Source of the DNA: Adhaeretor mobilis
GTDB lineage: Bacteria; Planctomycetota; Planctomycetia; Pirellulales; Lacipirellulaceae
Direction of reading: 5' to 3'
Length of the DNA: 64,000 bases
NCBI RefSeq assembly: GCF_007741515.1
Contig: NZ_CP036263.1
Location: forward strand, 248,001 to 312,000
A model generated the notes under the pieces. That model had not been told where the DNA came from. It did not search any database and saw nothing but the letters and a program-made list of their open reading frames with translations. A program made the translations under genes and the position numbers. Positions 42,416 to 51,013 of this stretch are shown here, piece by piece; within the stretch, counting starts at the first letter, position 1; every line of letters starts with the position of its first letter.

Positions 42416-44524
42416 CTAGGCGAGCTGCAATTCTTTTTTCCGCTCTTCGACGATTTCCTCTTGGATATTCTTCGGTACCGGTGAGTACTTTGCGAACTCC
42501 ATGGAGAACGTGCCCTGCCCTTGGGTTTGGCTGCGCAGGTCGTTCGAGTAGCCGAACGTTTCGGCCAGCGGGACCTCGGCGATGATGACGGTCATGCCGT
42601 TGGAGGTTTCCGTCTCGGCGATCATGCCCCGCTTGGAGCTGATCTGACCGACCACCGATCCCTGGAACTCTTCGGGGCACTCGATCTCGACCTTCATGAT
42701 TGGTTCGAGCAGCATGGGCTTCATGCGACTGAAATTCTCGCGGAAGCACTCACGAGCCGTGAGATTAAACGCCATGTCGCTGGAGTCGACATCGTGGAAG
42801 GTGCCGTCGTGCAGCTCGATTGCCATGTCCACTACGGGGTAACCAGCCACAGGGCCTTTTTCCATCATGGATTCGAAGCCCTTGCGGACCGCTGGGATGT
42901 ACTCCTTGGGGATGCGACCACCGGTCACCTTGTCCTCGAAGAACATATCGGACGTATCGCCACTCTCTTCCATCGCGGCACGGTCTTCGTCGGTCATCGG
43001 ACGCATGACGCCAACGATATGGCCGTACTGACCGGAACCACCGGATTGCTTCTTGCGTTTGTGATCGTACTCATAAGGCTGCTGACCCGATTCACGGTAG
43101 CTTACCTTAGGAGCACCGACTTCAGTCTCGACGCCGTACTCTCGCTTGATACGCTCGACGTAAACTTCGAGATGCAACTCGCCCATGCCAGCGATGATCG
43201 TCTCGTTGGTCTCATCGTCAGTGAATACGTGGAACGTGGGATCTTCCTTGCGGAAGCGTTGCAGCGCCTTGCTGAGCTTGTCAGAGTTGTCACGCGACAT
43301 CGGTTGGATCGACATCTTAATGACCGGATCAGCGACGAAGATGTTTTCCAGCGTGCAGTAGTTGGCATCGTCGCAGTAGGTATCACCCGAAGCACAGTCG
43401 ATACCCATAATAGCAACAATGTCGCCCGCCTCGCCGGCATCGACTTCTTCACGCTTGTCAGAATGCATCTTCACAATGCGGCTGAAGCGTTCCTTGCGGC
43501 CGGTTCGTTGGTTGAAGTAGGTGCCGCCCTTTTCGATCTTGCCCTGATAGATACGCGTATAAGTGAGCTGTCCGTATTCGTCGTCGGTGATCTTGAAGCC
43601 CATTCCCACCAGCGGCTTGTTGGGATCCGAAATGAGGATGCGCTTCTCCCCGGTCTGGGGGTCCATACCCTTGTTGGTGATTTCTGGCGGAGAGGGCAAG
43701 TAGCGTGTGATGGCGTTCATGAGCGGCTGGACGCCCTTGTTCTTGAAAGCAGAGCCTAAGAACACAGGGCAGAATTCCTGCTCGATGACCGCTTTACGCA
43801 CGATGTCGTGGATGAGCTCTTCGCCGATCTCTTCCTCGGCAAGCAGCTTCTCCATCAGATCGTCGCTGTACATGCTCAGCGACTCAAGCATCTGGGCGCG
43901 GAACTTCTCAGCATCCGCCTGCAAGTCTGCGGGGATATCCTCTGTGCGTACTTTTTCGCCGTTCGAGCCATCGAAGTAGTAGGCCTTCATCGCGATCAGA
44001 TCGACAACGCCTTCAAAGTTTTCTTCTTCGCCAATGTTGATCTGCATGAGTACCGCGTCGGCACCCAGCTTGTCGCGAACTTGCTCAACAACACTGTTGG
44101 GGTTCGCACCCGTACGATCCATCTTATTGATGAACGCTAGGCGAGGAACGTGGTAGCGCTTCATCTGGCGATCGACGGTCATCGATTGCGATTGCACACC
44201 ACCGACTGAGCAAAGCACAAGGATCGCACCGTCGAGTACGCGCAAGCTGCGCTCTACCTCAACGGTAAAGTCAACGTGACCTGGAGTATCGATGAGGTTA
44301 ATATCGAAGCCGTCCCACTTGAGGTACGTGGCAGCGGAGGCGATCGTAATGCCGCGCTCCTTTTCAAGCTCCATGTTGTCCATGACAGCGCCATCGCCAC
44401 CACCGCGAACATCTTCGATCTTGTGAATCCGACCGGAGTAGAACAAGATGCGCTCACTGAGGGTGGTTTTCCCCGAATCGATGTGAGCAGAAATACCGAT
44501 GTTGCGAACTTTATTGAGGTCCAT
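42416..44524 (-). CDS. fusA: Elongation factor G, mitochondrial EF-G1 / spdEFG type
   Basis: The 702-residue GTPase has G1 AHIDSGKTT (residues 13-21), KERGITI, DTPGHVDF and NKMDR, followed by the usual five domains to the end. It catalyses ribosomal translocation. The G1 loop reading IDSGKTT and the segment GGVQSQSMTVDRQMKRYHVPRLAFINKMDRTGANP resemble mitochondrial EF-G1 and the spirochaete/planctomycete/delta-proteobacterial spdEFG1 group rather than the str-operon EF-G, as I recall those families. It is monocistronic here and not next to rps12/rps7/tuf. The ribosomal-operon copy, if present, must lie elsewhere. Confidence 0.92.
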   Translation of the reverse strand: MDLNKVRNIGISAHIDSGKTTLSERILFYSGRIHKIEDVRGGGDGAVMDNMELEKERGITIASAATYLKWDGFDINLIDTPGHVDFTVEVERSLRVLDGAILVLCSVGGVQSQSMTVDRQMKRYHVPRLAFINKMDRTGANPNSVVEQVRDKLGADAVLMQINIGEEENFEGVVDLIAMKAYYFDGSNGEKVRTEDIPADLQADAEKFRAQMLESLSMYSDDLMEKLLAEEEIGEELIHDIVRKAVIEQEFCPVFLGSAFKNKGVQPLMNAITRYLPSPPEITNKGMDPQTGEKRILISDPNKPLVGMGFKITDDEYGQLTYTRIYQGKIEKGGTYFNQRTGRKERFSRIVKMHSDKREEVDAGEAGDIVAIMGIDCASGDTYCDDANYCTLENIFVADPVIKMSIQPMSRDNSDKLSKALQRFRKEDPTFHVFTDDETNETIIAGMGELHLEVYVERIKREYGVETEVGAPKVSYRESGQQPYEYDHKRKKQSGGSGQYGHIVGVMRPMTDEDRAAMEESGDTSDMFFEDKVTGGRIPKEYIPAVRKGFESMMEKGPVAGYPVVDMAIELHDGTFHDVDSSDMAFNLTARECFRENFSRMKPMLLEPIMKVEIECPEEFQGSVVGQISSKRGMIAETETSNGMTVIIAEVPLAETFGYSNDLRSQTQGQGTFSMEFAKYSPVPKNIQEEIVEERKKELQLA

Positions 44525-44984
44525 AGTGACTGCCTCGACTTAACTCTGGTAAAATGGGTGCTTAAAAACTAACGACAAACTCTATAGGGTGGCCGAGAAT
44601 CCGTGCTCGAATGGGGGGCTCGCCCGACGCACTTGTGCAATAGGTTGCGACGACGGATTGCTCTTAGGGCAGAAAGCGTCACGGTAGGTGAAGCTTCTTG
44701 AGGTGAGACCAAGCTCCCCATTCTACGCAAACGCGATGAAACTACCAGTGCAAACTGCTCGCCGTAAATCTACTTTTGCGGGAGTTTTACGCATCGGAGT
44801 CGCTCGACGCCAGAGCGATCTGGAGGACAGGAGCTCGCCCGTCCGGCAGCGGTTTCGCTCAGAAGAGCTTCGCGCAATCTTCTTCACCCGCGATTTCAGG
44901 CTACAATTGCCTATTCCGCCCCCAATTCTGTAGGGAATTCCCTCGGTGGCGCTCCACATACACTGGCTCACAGGATCGCCACCT
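44525..44984. other. Intergenic region upstream of EF-G
   Basis: About 460 bp between the divergent EF-G gene and the CAAX-protease-related gene. No convincing small gene, riboswitch or tRNA was found. An 81-codon frame at 44688 has no support. Confidence 0.45.
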
Positions 44985-45893
44985 ATGTCTGACACCCTGC
45001 CCCCTGAAACTGACGAGGACGCCTATGAGGGTGGCGAATACGGCAATGGCACGCCCCCCCAGCGACTGCCTGAGGGGTGGCTGCGGAACTGGCCCATTGC
45101 CACGTTTTTGCTGCCGTTGGTGGTCTTCATGCTGGCGACTCAGCTTGAGCCCACGCCACCCAGTTCCCCCAATCTCGTTTCGTCCGATATCGACTCAGCC
45201 GACTCAACCGACTCAGCAGCCGAGATGCCGGCCGAGGATACGCTCGCCTCACTGCCGGTCGAAGAGAAGGAGCAGCTGATTCCCTACCGCTACTACCCGG
45301 TCGTCTACACCGTCAAGATCGCCTTGGTTATTGCTGCGATGATCGCCGTCTGGCCCGGGTACCGCACGTTTCCATTCCACGTGAGCCCCTTAGCAATCGT
45401 GGTGGGCGTTGTCGGCGTGGTGTTGTGGATCGTGCTCTGCAAGCTCGACCTTGAGGTGATGCTGCTCAAGCCGATAGGCCTGGGTTGGCTGGTGGAAGCG
45501 GGCGAGCGCAGTGCGTTCAATCCGCTAGAGCAACTCAAAGACACGCCGTTATGGGCTTTCGGATTTCTGGCTATTCGGCTCATCGGATTGGCCATCGTCG
45601 TCCCAGTAATCGAGGAGTTCTTCCTCCGCGGCCTCGTGATGCGTTTCGTCGTGAACGACAACTTCGATCGCGTCCCGTTTGGCTACGTTACGCCACTAGC
45701 GATCATCGCGGGCACCGCGGTGCCGATGCTCATGCACCCGGCAGAATTGCTAGCCGCATTTGTGTGGTTCAGCCTGATCACCTGGTTGATGGTCCGCACG
45801 AAGAACATCTGGGACTGCGTCGTTGCCCACGCAGTGACAAATCTGTTGCTAGGCATCTACGTAATCGCCACCGGCGAGTGGTACTACATGTAG
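44985..45893 (+). CDS. CPBP/CAAX-protease-related membrane protein of PEP-CTERM systems
   Basis: The 302-residue protein has a disordered acidic N-terminus, membrane segments from about residue 35 on, and the CPBP motifs EEFFLR (E210, E211, R215), H251 and HAVTN (H282, N286). The C-terminal AHAVTNLLLGIYVIATGEWYYM-like end is close to the CAAX-protease-related family that accompanies exosortase systems (TIGR03008, from memory). It is probably an intramembrane glutamic-type endopeptidase. ATG 44985 is preferred; a GTG at 44946 would add 13 residues without hydrophobic character. The exosortase is about 15 kb away. Confidence 0.82.
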   Translation: MSDTLPPETDEDAYEGGEYGNGTPPQRLPEGWLRNWPIATFLLPLVVFMLATQLEPTPPSSPNLVSSDIDSADSTDSAAEMPAEDTLASLPVEEKEQLIPYRYYPVVYTVKIALVIAAMIAVWPGYRTFPFHVSPLAIVVGVVGVVLWIVLCKLDLEVMLLKPIGLGWLVEAGERSAFNPLEQLKDTPLWAFGFLAIRLIGLAIVVPVIEEFFLRGLVMRFVVNDNFDRVPFGYVTPLAIIAGTAVPMLMHPAELLAAFVWFSLITWLMVRTKNIWDCVVAHAVTNLLLGIYVIATGEWYYM

Positions 45894-45918
45894 GGCAGTC
45901 GGCGGTCGGCGGTCGGCG
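45893..45918. repeat. Short tandem GTCGGCG repeat
   Basis: GTCGGCG is repeated three times at 45898-45918 just after the stop codon of the CAAX-protease-related gene. The preceding 13-mer GGGCAGTCGGCGG (45893-45905) recurs exactly at 55901-55913. This suggests a dispersed intergenic repeat family. Confidence 0.6.
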
Positions 45919-46027
45919 GTTTGGATTCTGTGAGTGGGGAGTCGTCTCGCGCGAGGGCTTAAGTCAAGAATTGACGGACACTCTTCCGCAGCAGGCTGCA
46001 GCCTGCTCCCTGCCTACAGCCCACTTG

Positions 46028-47917
46028 TCACTCCCTAAACCCAGCCTGCTGCACGCTTTCGTCTCCGCCAATGATCGGCTGGGTCCGGAACGGTAGCCCA
46101 GCCTGATAGCGTGCCAAACGGTGATGGTAGTTCGTTACAGCCGATTGCGGTGCGCTGGCGATGGCTTGTTGAATGGTCTTTTGGGCGAGCTCAAATTGCC
46201 CCGCGTTCGCCTGAGCGGCCGCCAGCGTGTCGAGCGCGACATGACGCTCGCCGTAGCCACATTTCAAGGCCTGTTCAGCACCGCTGAGAGCGTTCTCCGA
46301 ATCACGAAAACGCTCATCAGGGCAAGTTGCCAGCAACCAGGCACCGTTGCGGTAGGCGTGGGCGAAGTCGGGATTCAACTCCACGGCCTTGGCATAGTCG
46401 GTCAATGCGTTGTCATACTGACCCAAGTCGGCCAGCAAATCGGCGCGGCTACAGAAGACTTCAGCCGAGCTGGCACCGCCGTCGATGGCAGCATCGAAGA
46501 ACTTCACGGCCTTGGTTAGCTGACCCTCGACATGCAGCATTCGCCCCAAGCCGACGTTGGCGGCGGCGAGCCCGGCATCGAGTTTCAGCGAACTTAGGTA
46601 ATCCGCCTTGGCGAGGTCTGACTTGCCAGCTTGCAGGTACAGTGTGGCACGATTCGAGTAGGCCTTCGCGAATTTGGGATTCAACACAATGACCTGATTG
46701 AAGTCATCGAATGCCGCAGCGAATTCGCCACTCTGCGCGGCAGTGACGCCGCGATTGTGCAACGCTCGCCAGCAGTTTCCGTCGTACTTCAATGCAGCAG
46801 CAAAGTCGGCATTGGCCAGCTCGTCTTGACCCTCATCGGAACGAAGCTCCCCCCGACGATTCAAAGCCCAGGCAGCCAATTCCCGACCGAAGACCGCACT
46901 TTCCCCAGCGGCACCGCCTTCGAGAGCTGAGTCCACAAGTTGCGTAAGCTTCGTGTAATCGTCCTGCGTCTTTGCTTGTTGGGAAAACTTGTGCGCTTCG
47001 ACCAGAGTGCCAACCCACTCGGGAGTGCGAGTAGCTGGCTCCTCGGCGGCAAGTGTCTCCACTGGCCCTTCAGCGGCTTCTACGGCTGGAGCTGCAAATG
47101 CTGGCGACTTTACGTCGGCTAGGCGAGATCCGCCCGCAGTTGGTAGCGGTGGTCGAGCGGTCGACTCCCACTCTGCATTGAACTTAGAAAGGAGCTGCTG
47201 ATCGTCCGCGGTCGGTTTTCGGTCACTTGTATAAACTGCTGACTCAATTTGAACATCCCTGGCAGGCAAACGCGAAACGCGCTTTTCAGATGGTTTTGGT
47301 TGTGATTGAGTTGACCGTGACAGTGTCGGCAGTGTTTGAGCTGGTTGCGATTGGGAAGCGAGCTTCGCCGAGAGAGGCACACGCGTTTTGCGGAGCTTCT
47401 CGCCCGTAGTTTCGCTAAGGCGCTGAGCTACGGTTTGGGTTTGGTTTGCTGTGCCCCGACTGCTGAAGCTGGGACGTCGGAACCCTTGTCCGCGGAGTTG
47501 TATCTGTGGCGAACGCGTGCCGTATCGTTGCGGCAATGGTTGCATGGCCGTGCGGCGAGTTGGCTTGGTAACGACCTCCGGCTTGCGCTGCGGCTGCATT
47601 TGCTGCGGTTGCTTTTGGAAGGCAACCGGTTGCACGGTGTTCGGAGCGGTCTTCTTTTGCGAGATGGGTTGATCGTCGGAGGTTACAAATACCACTCCGT
47701 CTGACGAGTCCGACGGCGTCGTGCGAGAAAACTGGCCGACGATAGCGGGCGGTTGCTGCAGTTCCAGCGAGTTGTCGGTAGCCGTGGCAACGGCCATGTC
47801 TGGCTCAGCAAGGTGCTGCTGAGAAACCGGCTGCTGTGCGAGCGACATGCTCGGCAAAGCCGCCACAGTGGAGGAGAACAGGGCCAATGCCGTAACGATT
47901 CGATGCTTCACTTCCAT
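46028..47917 (-). CDS. Secreted TPR-repeat protein
   Basis: The 629-residue protein has a signal peptide (MEVKHRIVTALALFSSTVAALPSMSLA). A Gln/Pro/Ser/Arg-rich, probably disordered part runs to about residue 250. The C-terminal half has TPRs (for example NRGVTAAQSGEFAAAFDDFNQ, LYLQAGKSDLAKADYLSSL and RADLLADLGQYDNALTDYAK). It probably acts as a periplasmic or surface scaffold. It is not in an operon with neighbours on the same strand. Function is otherwise unknown. Confidence 0.78.
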   Translation of the reverse strand: MEVKHRIVTALALFSSTVAALPSMSLAQQPVSQQHLAEPDMAVATATDNSLELQQPPAIVGQFSRTTPSDSSDGVVFVTSDDQPISQKKTAPNTVQPVAFQKQPQQMQPQRKPEVVTKPTRRTAMQPLPQRYGTRSPQIQLRGQGFRRPSFSSRGTANQTQTVAQRLSETTGEKLRKTRVPLSAKLASQSQPAQTLPTLSRSTQSQPKPSEKRVSRLPARDVQIESAVYTSDRKPTADDQQLLSKFNAEWESTARPPLPTAGGSRLADVKSPAFAAPAVEAAEGPVETLAAEEPATRTPEWVGTLVEAHKFSQQAKTQDDYTKLTQLVDSALEGGAAGESAVFGRELAAWALNRRGELRSDEGQDELANADFAAALKYDGNCWRALHNRGVTAAQSGEFAAAFDDFNQVIVLNPKFAKAYSNRATLYLQAGKSDLAKADYLSSLKLDAGLAAANVGLGRMLHVEGQLTKAVKFFDAAIDGGASSAEVFCSRADLLADLGQYDNALTDYAKAVELNPDFAHAYRNGAWLLATCPDERFRDSENALSGAEQALKCGYGERHVALDTLAAAQANAGQFELAQKTIQQAIASAPQSAVTNYHHRLARYQAGLPFRTQPIIGGDESVQQAGFRE

Positions 47918-48143
47918 GTGAATTCATCCGCAGTAATTTTTTATTGGGAAGAGGTAACGATGCTAGCTGCATAGCGACCAGCGGACCGCACGCGCACCTA
48001 TTGCGGTAGCGATCATCCTTTGCATCGGCGAGCAGAAGATCGAAACGTGACAGAAAAGTCGCTGGAATCAGAAATTGCTTTGCAGCTTGCCTAGGCCCCC
48101 GCGAATGCTAGCAAAAAAAGCGAGGACCTTGCGACGAGATGAG
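47918..48143. other. Spacer between fumC and the TPR gene
   Basis: About 225 bp between two minus-strand genes, with no supported gene. It should hold the promoter of the TPR gene and the end of the fumC transcript. I see no clear terminator. Confidence 0.4.
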
Positions 48144-49547
48144 CTACGAGGGACGAGTCATCTTCTCTGCATCCAACAACTTATCCAACTCCTCTTCGCC
48201 CATCAGTTTCTTGGAGAGCACCAGCGCCCTGATGGTTGTGTCCTCCGCGAGAGCTTGCTTTGCCAGCTTCGCGCACGTTTCGTAGCCGAGTGCTGGCGCA
48301 AGGCTCGTGACGGTCATCAACGAGCGATCCAACAACTCCTGGCAGCGGGCTTCGTTGACTTCTAGGCCCGCAAGCAATTTATCTACGAACACGTCCGACA
48401 CATTCGCTAGCAGTTTTACGGATTCCAAAAATGCGTCAATCATCACCGGCATCGCCACATTCAATTCAAACAGCGAGCCCACTCCGCCCAGTGCCGCGGT
48501 GGTTACCGTCGAGTCGTTGCCAATCACGCGGCAAGCGACTTGCATGACGCTTTCGCACATCACCGGGTTCACCTTGCCCGGCATGATCGAGCTGCCCGGC
48601 TGCGTGGCCGGCAGCAACAGTTCGTACAGTCCGGCGCGTGGGCCGCTGCCGAGGTGACGGATGTCGTTGGCAATTTTGCTCAGCCCCACGGCAATCGACT
48701 TCAAGTAACCGTGAGCCGTCACGACTCCGTCCTTCGTGGCCTGCGCCTCGGGATGGTTCACCGCTTCGAGGAACTCGTATTCGTACTGAAACTTGAGCCG
48801 CTCGTTGAGCACGAGTGCCACTTTCTCAGCGAACTCCGGATGGGTGTTGATGCCCGTGCCGACGGCCGTACCGCCAATGGCCAATTCCTTCAACTCTTCC
48901 ATCGCAAAGCCGGCACGAATCACAGCATTCGACGCTTGTGCTGCGTAGCCGCCAAAGACTTGTCCCATGCGAATGGGAGTAGCATCCATCAGATGCGTGC
49001 GGCCGATCTTCACAAGGCTATCCCACGCGTTCGACTTCTCGGTGAGACTTTCGCTAAGCCGGTTCAGTGCTGGGATGAGCTTATGCTCAATCTCCGAGGC
49101 CGCCGCAATTGACATCGCCGTCGGGAACGTGTCGTTGGAAGATTGTCCCATGTTTACATGATCGTTGGGATGAATCTTGTCTCCGTCCGAAGCAATACCC
49201 GCATTTGCCACGTTGGCGATCACTTCGTTGGCGTTCATGTTTGTCGAAGTGCCTGAGCCCGTCTGGTAGATATCCACCGGGAAGTGCGCATCGTGCTTGC
49301 CCGCAGCGACTTCCTCTGCAGCAGCGATGATCGCCTGTGCTCGGCCCGCATCAAGTTTCCCGAGATCAAGATTCGCCTGTGCACAGGCAGCCTTGAGATG
49401 ACCGAAGGCGTGAATCACTGCGGCGGGGACCGGCTCGTGGGCGATCGGGAAATTTTCCACGGCACGCGCGGTCGAAGCGCCGTAAAGCGCCTCCTTAGGA
49501 ACCTGCATTTCGCCCATCGTGTCGCGTTCGGTACGTGTATTGGCCAT
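48144..49547 (-). CDS. fumC: Fumarate hydratase class II
   Basis: The 467-residue protein has the fumarase/aspartase signature GSSIMPGKVNP and TGSGTSTNMNANEV, NDHVNMGQSSND and GRTHLMDATP, as in class II fumarases. It interconverts fumarate and malate in the cytoplasm. With sdhB 7 kb away this gives two adjacent TCA-cycle steps but not one operon. Length matches the family. The ATG at 49547 fits the usual N-terminus (RTERDTMGEMQVP). Confidence 0.93.
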   Translation of the reverse strand: MANTRTERDTMGEMQVPKEALYGASTARAVENFPIAHEPVPAAVIHAFGHLKAACAQANLDLGKLDAGRAQAIIAAAEEVAAGKHDAHFPVDIYQTGSGTSTNMNANEVIANVANAGIASDGDKIHPNDHVNMGQSSNDTFPTAMSIAAASEIEHKLIPALNRLSESLTEKSNAWDSLVKIGRTHLMDATPIRMGQVFGGYAAQASNAVIRAGFAMEELKELAIGGTAVGTGINTHPEFAEKVALVLNERLKFQYEYEFLEAVNHPEAQATKDGVVTAHGYLKSIAVGLSKIANDIRHLGSGPRAGLYELLLPATQPGSSIMPGKVNPVMCESVMQVACRVIGNDSTVTTAALGGVGSLFELNVAMPVMIDAFLESVKLLANVSDVFVDKLLAGLEVNEARCQELLDRSLMTVTSLAPALGYETCAKLAKQALAEDTTIRALVLSKKLMGEEELDKLLDAEKMTRPS

Positions 49548-49632
49548 GTCTCGCTCAATCGTCGGTTAGAGAAATCGATTCCACAGGCGACCAATTTAAC
49601 GCTGGGCCAGATGCTCGGCTACGGTCACACGG

Positions 49633-50103
49633 CTACGGTTGCCCGAGCTTCGCCAGCACGACAGCCAGGATCGCCAAGAGGAGCCCACCACCAACGGCCA
49701 GCAACATCCGAAACTTCGCCCGTCGGGCAAGTTGCTCCTCCCGAGTAGGCGGCTGTCTTGTCTCTGGCGCCGGCTTCTCAACCGCTTGCGGCTTCGCTGC
49801 TACTGCCTTGCTCGTCGCCACTTTCTTAGTTGCCGGCACCGGTGGAGAAGCTGGCGGCGGGGGTGGTGGCGGCCCCGCTTGCGTCTTCGGCGTTCCTGCA
49901 GTCGACGAAATCCCATCTGGCGGTGGTCCTACCGGTGGCGGCGGAGGAGGCGAAGGCGGCATCGGTGGTCTGGCACCAGCTTTTTCGCGCTGCGCCACCG
50001 CAGGTGTAGGCTGTCCACAGTGCGGACAAGCCACAACCTGCCCGACCGACTCAGGTGAAACCTGAGAAACCTCTCGGCAACCAATGCACTGGATAGCGAT
50101 CAT
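49633..50103 (-). CDS. Zinc-ribbon protein with Pro-rich region and C-terminal membrane anchor
   Basis: The 156-residue product has a zinc ribbon (C6, C9, C26, C29 in MIAIQCIGCR and VVACPHCGQ). A Pro/Gly-rich disordered middle follows with many PPPP runs, then one membrane segment near residues 133-152 (MLLAVGGGLLLAILAVVLAKL). The longer frame to 50205 lacks any family sign, so the ATG at 50103 is preferred. Tail-anchored zinc-ribbon proteins of this layout are common in planctomycetes; their role is unknown. Confidence 0.72.
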   Translation of the reverse strand: MIAIQCIGCREVSQVSPESVGQVVACPHCGQPTPAVAQREKAGARPPMPPSPPPPPPVGPPPDGISSTAGTPKTQAGPPPPPPPASPPVPATKKVATSKAVAAKPQAVEKPAPETRQPPTREEQLARRAKFRMLLAVGGGLLLAILAVVLAKLGQP

Positions 50104-50175
50104 GGGAATATAGGAACTGGCTGAAAACGCAATTGCGAACCATCTCACGGAGAAGATAAGGTACCCCGGCTGTAG

Positions 50176-50246
50176 GGTACCGTCGAGCCGAGCGAGGCGT
50201 ACCACGCCCCGAATTCATAGTACGCCTCGCTCGGCTCGACGATACC
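50176..50246. repeat. Long palindromic element A (27-bp arms)
   Basis: Arms at 50176-50202 and 50220-50246 are complementary at 26 of 27 positions over a 17-nt loop. The arm core reads CGTCGAGCCGAGCGAGGCGT. A smaller GGTACCC/GGGTACC hairpin (50160-50181) overlaps the left arm. The element lies in the divergent promoter region between the zinc-ribbon gene and the gene at 50356. Its edge TGTAGGGT resembles the edge of element B at 50922. Confidence 0.85.
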
Positions 50247-50355
50247 TACGCATTTTTTGCCTGCCGGCCCACGCTGGACGCACTCACCCGGCCGAGTTAC
50301 GGTACAGAGCACGCCTTTCTTTCCCCCTCTCCAAAGCAATAGTCGCAAGTTCCGC

Positions 50356-50925
50356 ATGGCCAAACGCCGCAGAAGCTCTCGCAGTGGTAACTCCCGCCGC
50401 ACGACGGTGCGCCGCGACGCCTCGGGGCATGGCTGGATACTTGTGCCTCCGAAGAGTGTTCGCGAGCGAAGCGAAGATCTTGACGAAGTTCGCACCATGA
50501 TCGAAGAGGGTGAGCCGGACATTGCGATCGACGAACTGCGCTGGCTGCTCGAGGGCTCCAGCGAAATGATCGAAGCCCACTTTCTCTTGGGCAAGTTGGC
50601 CGTGGAAGTCGACAACGACTTGCCGCTCGCCCGCGGGCACTTCGGCTTCGGTTACCAAATCGGCATGAAAGCCCTTCGCGCCGAAAAAAGTCCCCAGCCG
50701 GTGCCGGCGCTGCACCCAGCTAATCGCACGTTCTTCGACGCCGGACGCGGATTGGCCTGGACGCTCGATGCACTCGGTAAAAAGGAGATGGCCCTAGAAG
50801 TGGTCGAGCACCTGCTTTATTGCGATCCCAACGACCCGTTGAACCTCGGCACTTGGATCGACGAAATCAAAACCGCCGGGCAGCAGATCGTCGATGTGGG
50901 CTCGCTATTTGGACCGACTTCGTAG
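50356..50925 (+). CDS. Conserved hypothetical helical (TPR-like) protein
   Basis: The 189-residue product starts with a very basic stretch (MAKRRRSSRSGNSRRTTVRR) and continues with helical repeats resembling TPRs (EGEPDIAIDELRWLLEGSSEMIEAHFLLGKLA, ALGKKEMALEVVEHLLYCDPNDP). There is no signal or membrane segment, so it is cytoplasmic. The ATG at 50356 begins the conserved-looking part; the frame is open to 50257. The TAG stop (50923-50925) lies inside palindromic element B. Function is unknown. Confidence 0.7.
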   Translation: MAKRRRSSRSGNSRRTTVRRDASGHGWILVPPKSVRERSEDLDEVRTMIEEGEPDIAIDELRWLLEGSSEMIEAHFLLGKLAVEVDNDLPLARGHFGFGYQIGMKALRAEKSPQPVPALHPANRTFFDAGRGLAWTLDALGKKEMALEVVEHLLYCDPNDPLNLGTWIDEIKTAGQQIVDVGSLFGPTS

Positions 50926-51003
50926 GGTGCGTGAGCGCAGCGAAACGCACCTTGAGTCGACGGTCGTTTCGATCGTGCGTTTCGCTGTGCTCACACACCC
51001 TAC
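50922..51003. repeat. Long palindromic element B (29-bp arms)
   Basis: Arms at 50922-50950 (GTAGGGTGCGTGAGCGCAGC...) and 50975-51003 are complementary at 27 of 29 positions over a 24-nt loop. It sits between two convergent genes, supplies the stop codon of the left gene and ends 10 bp before the right gene. GTAGGGTGCGT-type palindromes are dispersed in many bacterial genomes. It may also act as a transcription end structure. Confidence 0.85.
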
Positions 51004-51013
51004 TGTTAGCACG

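Noticed and set aside
42521-43759. Long plus-strand open frame of 412 codons opposite EF-G
   Set aside because: It lies fully inside the EF-G gene on the other strand, lacks family motifs and results from the GC-rich codon pattern.
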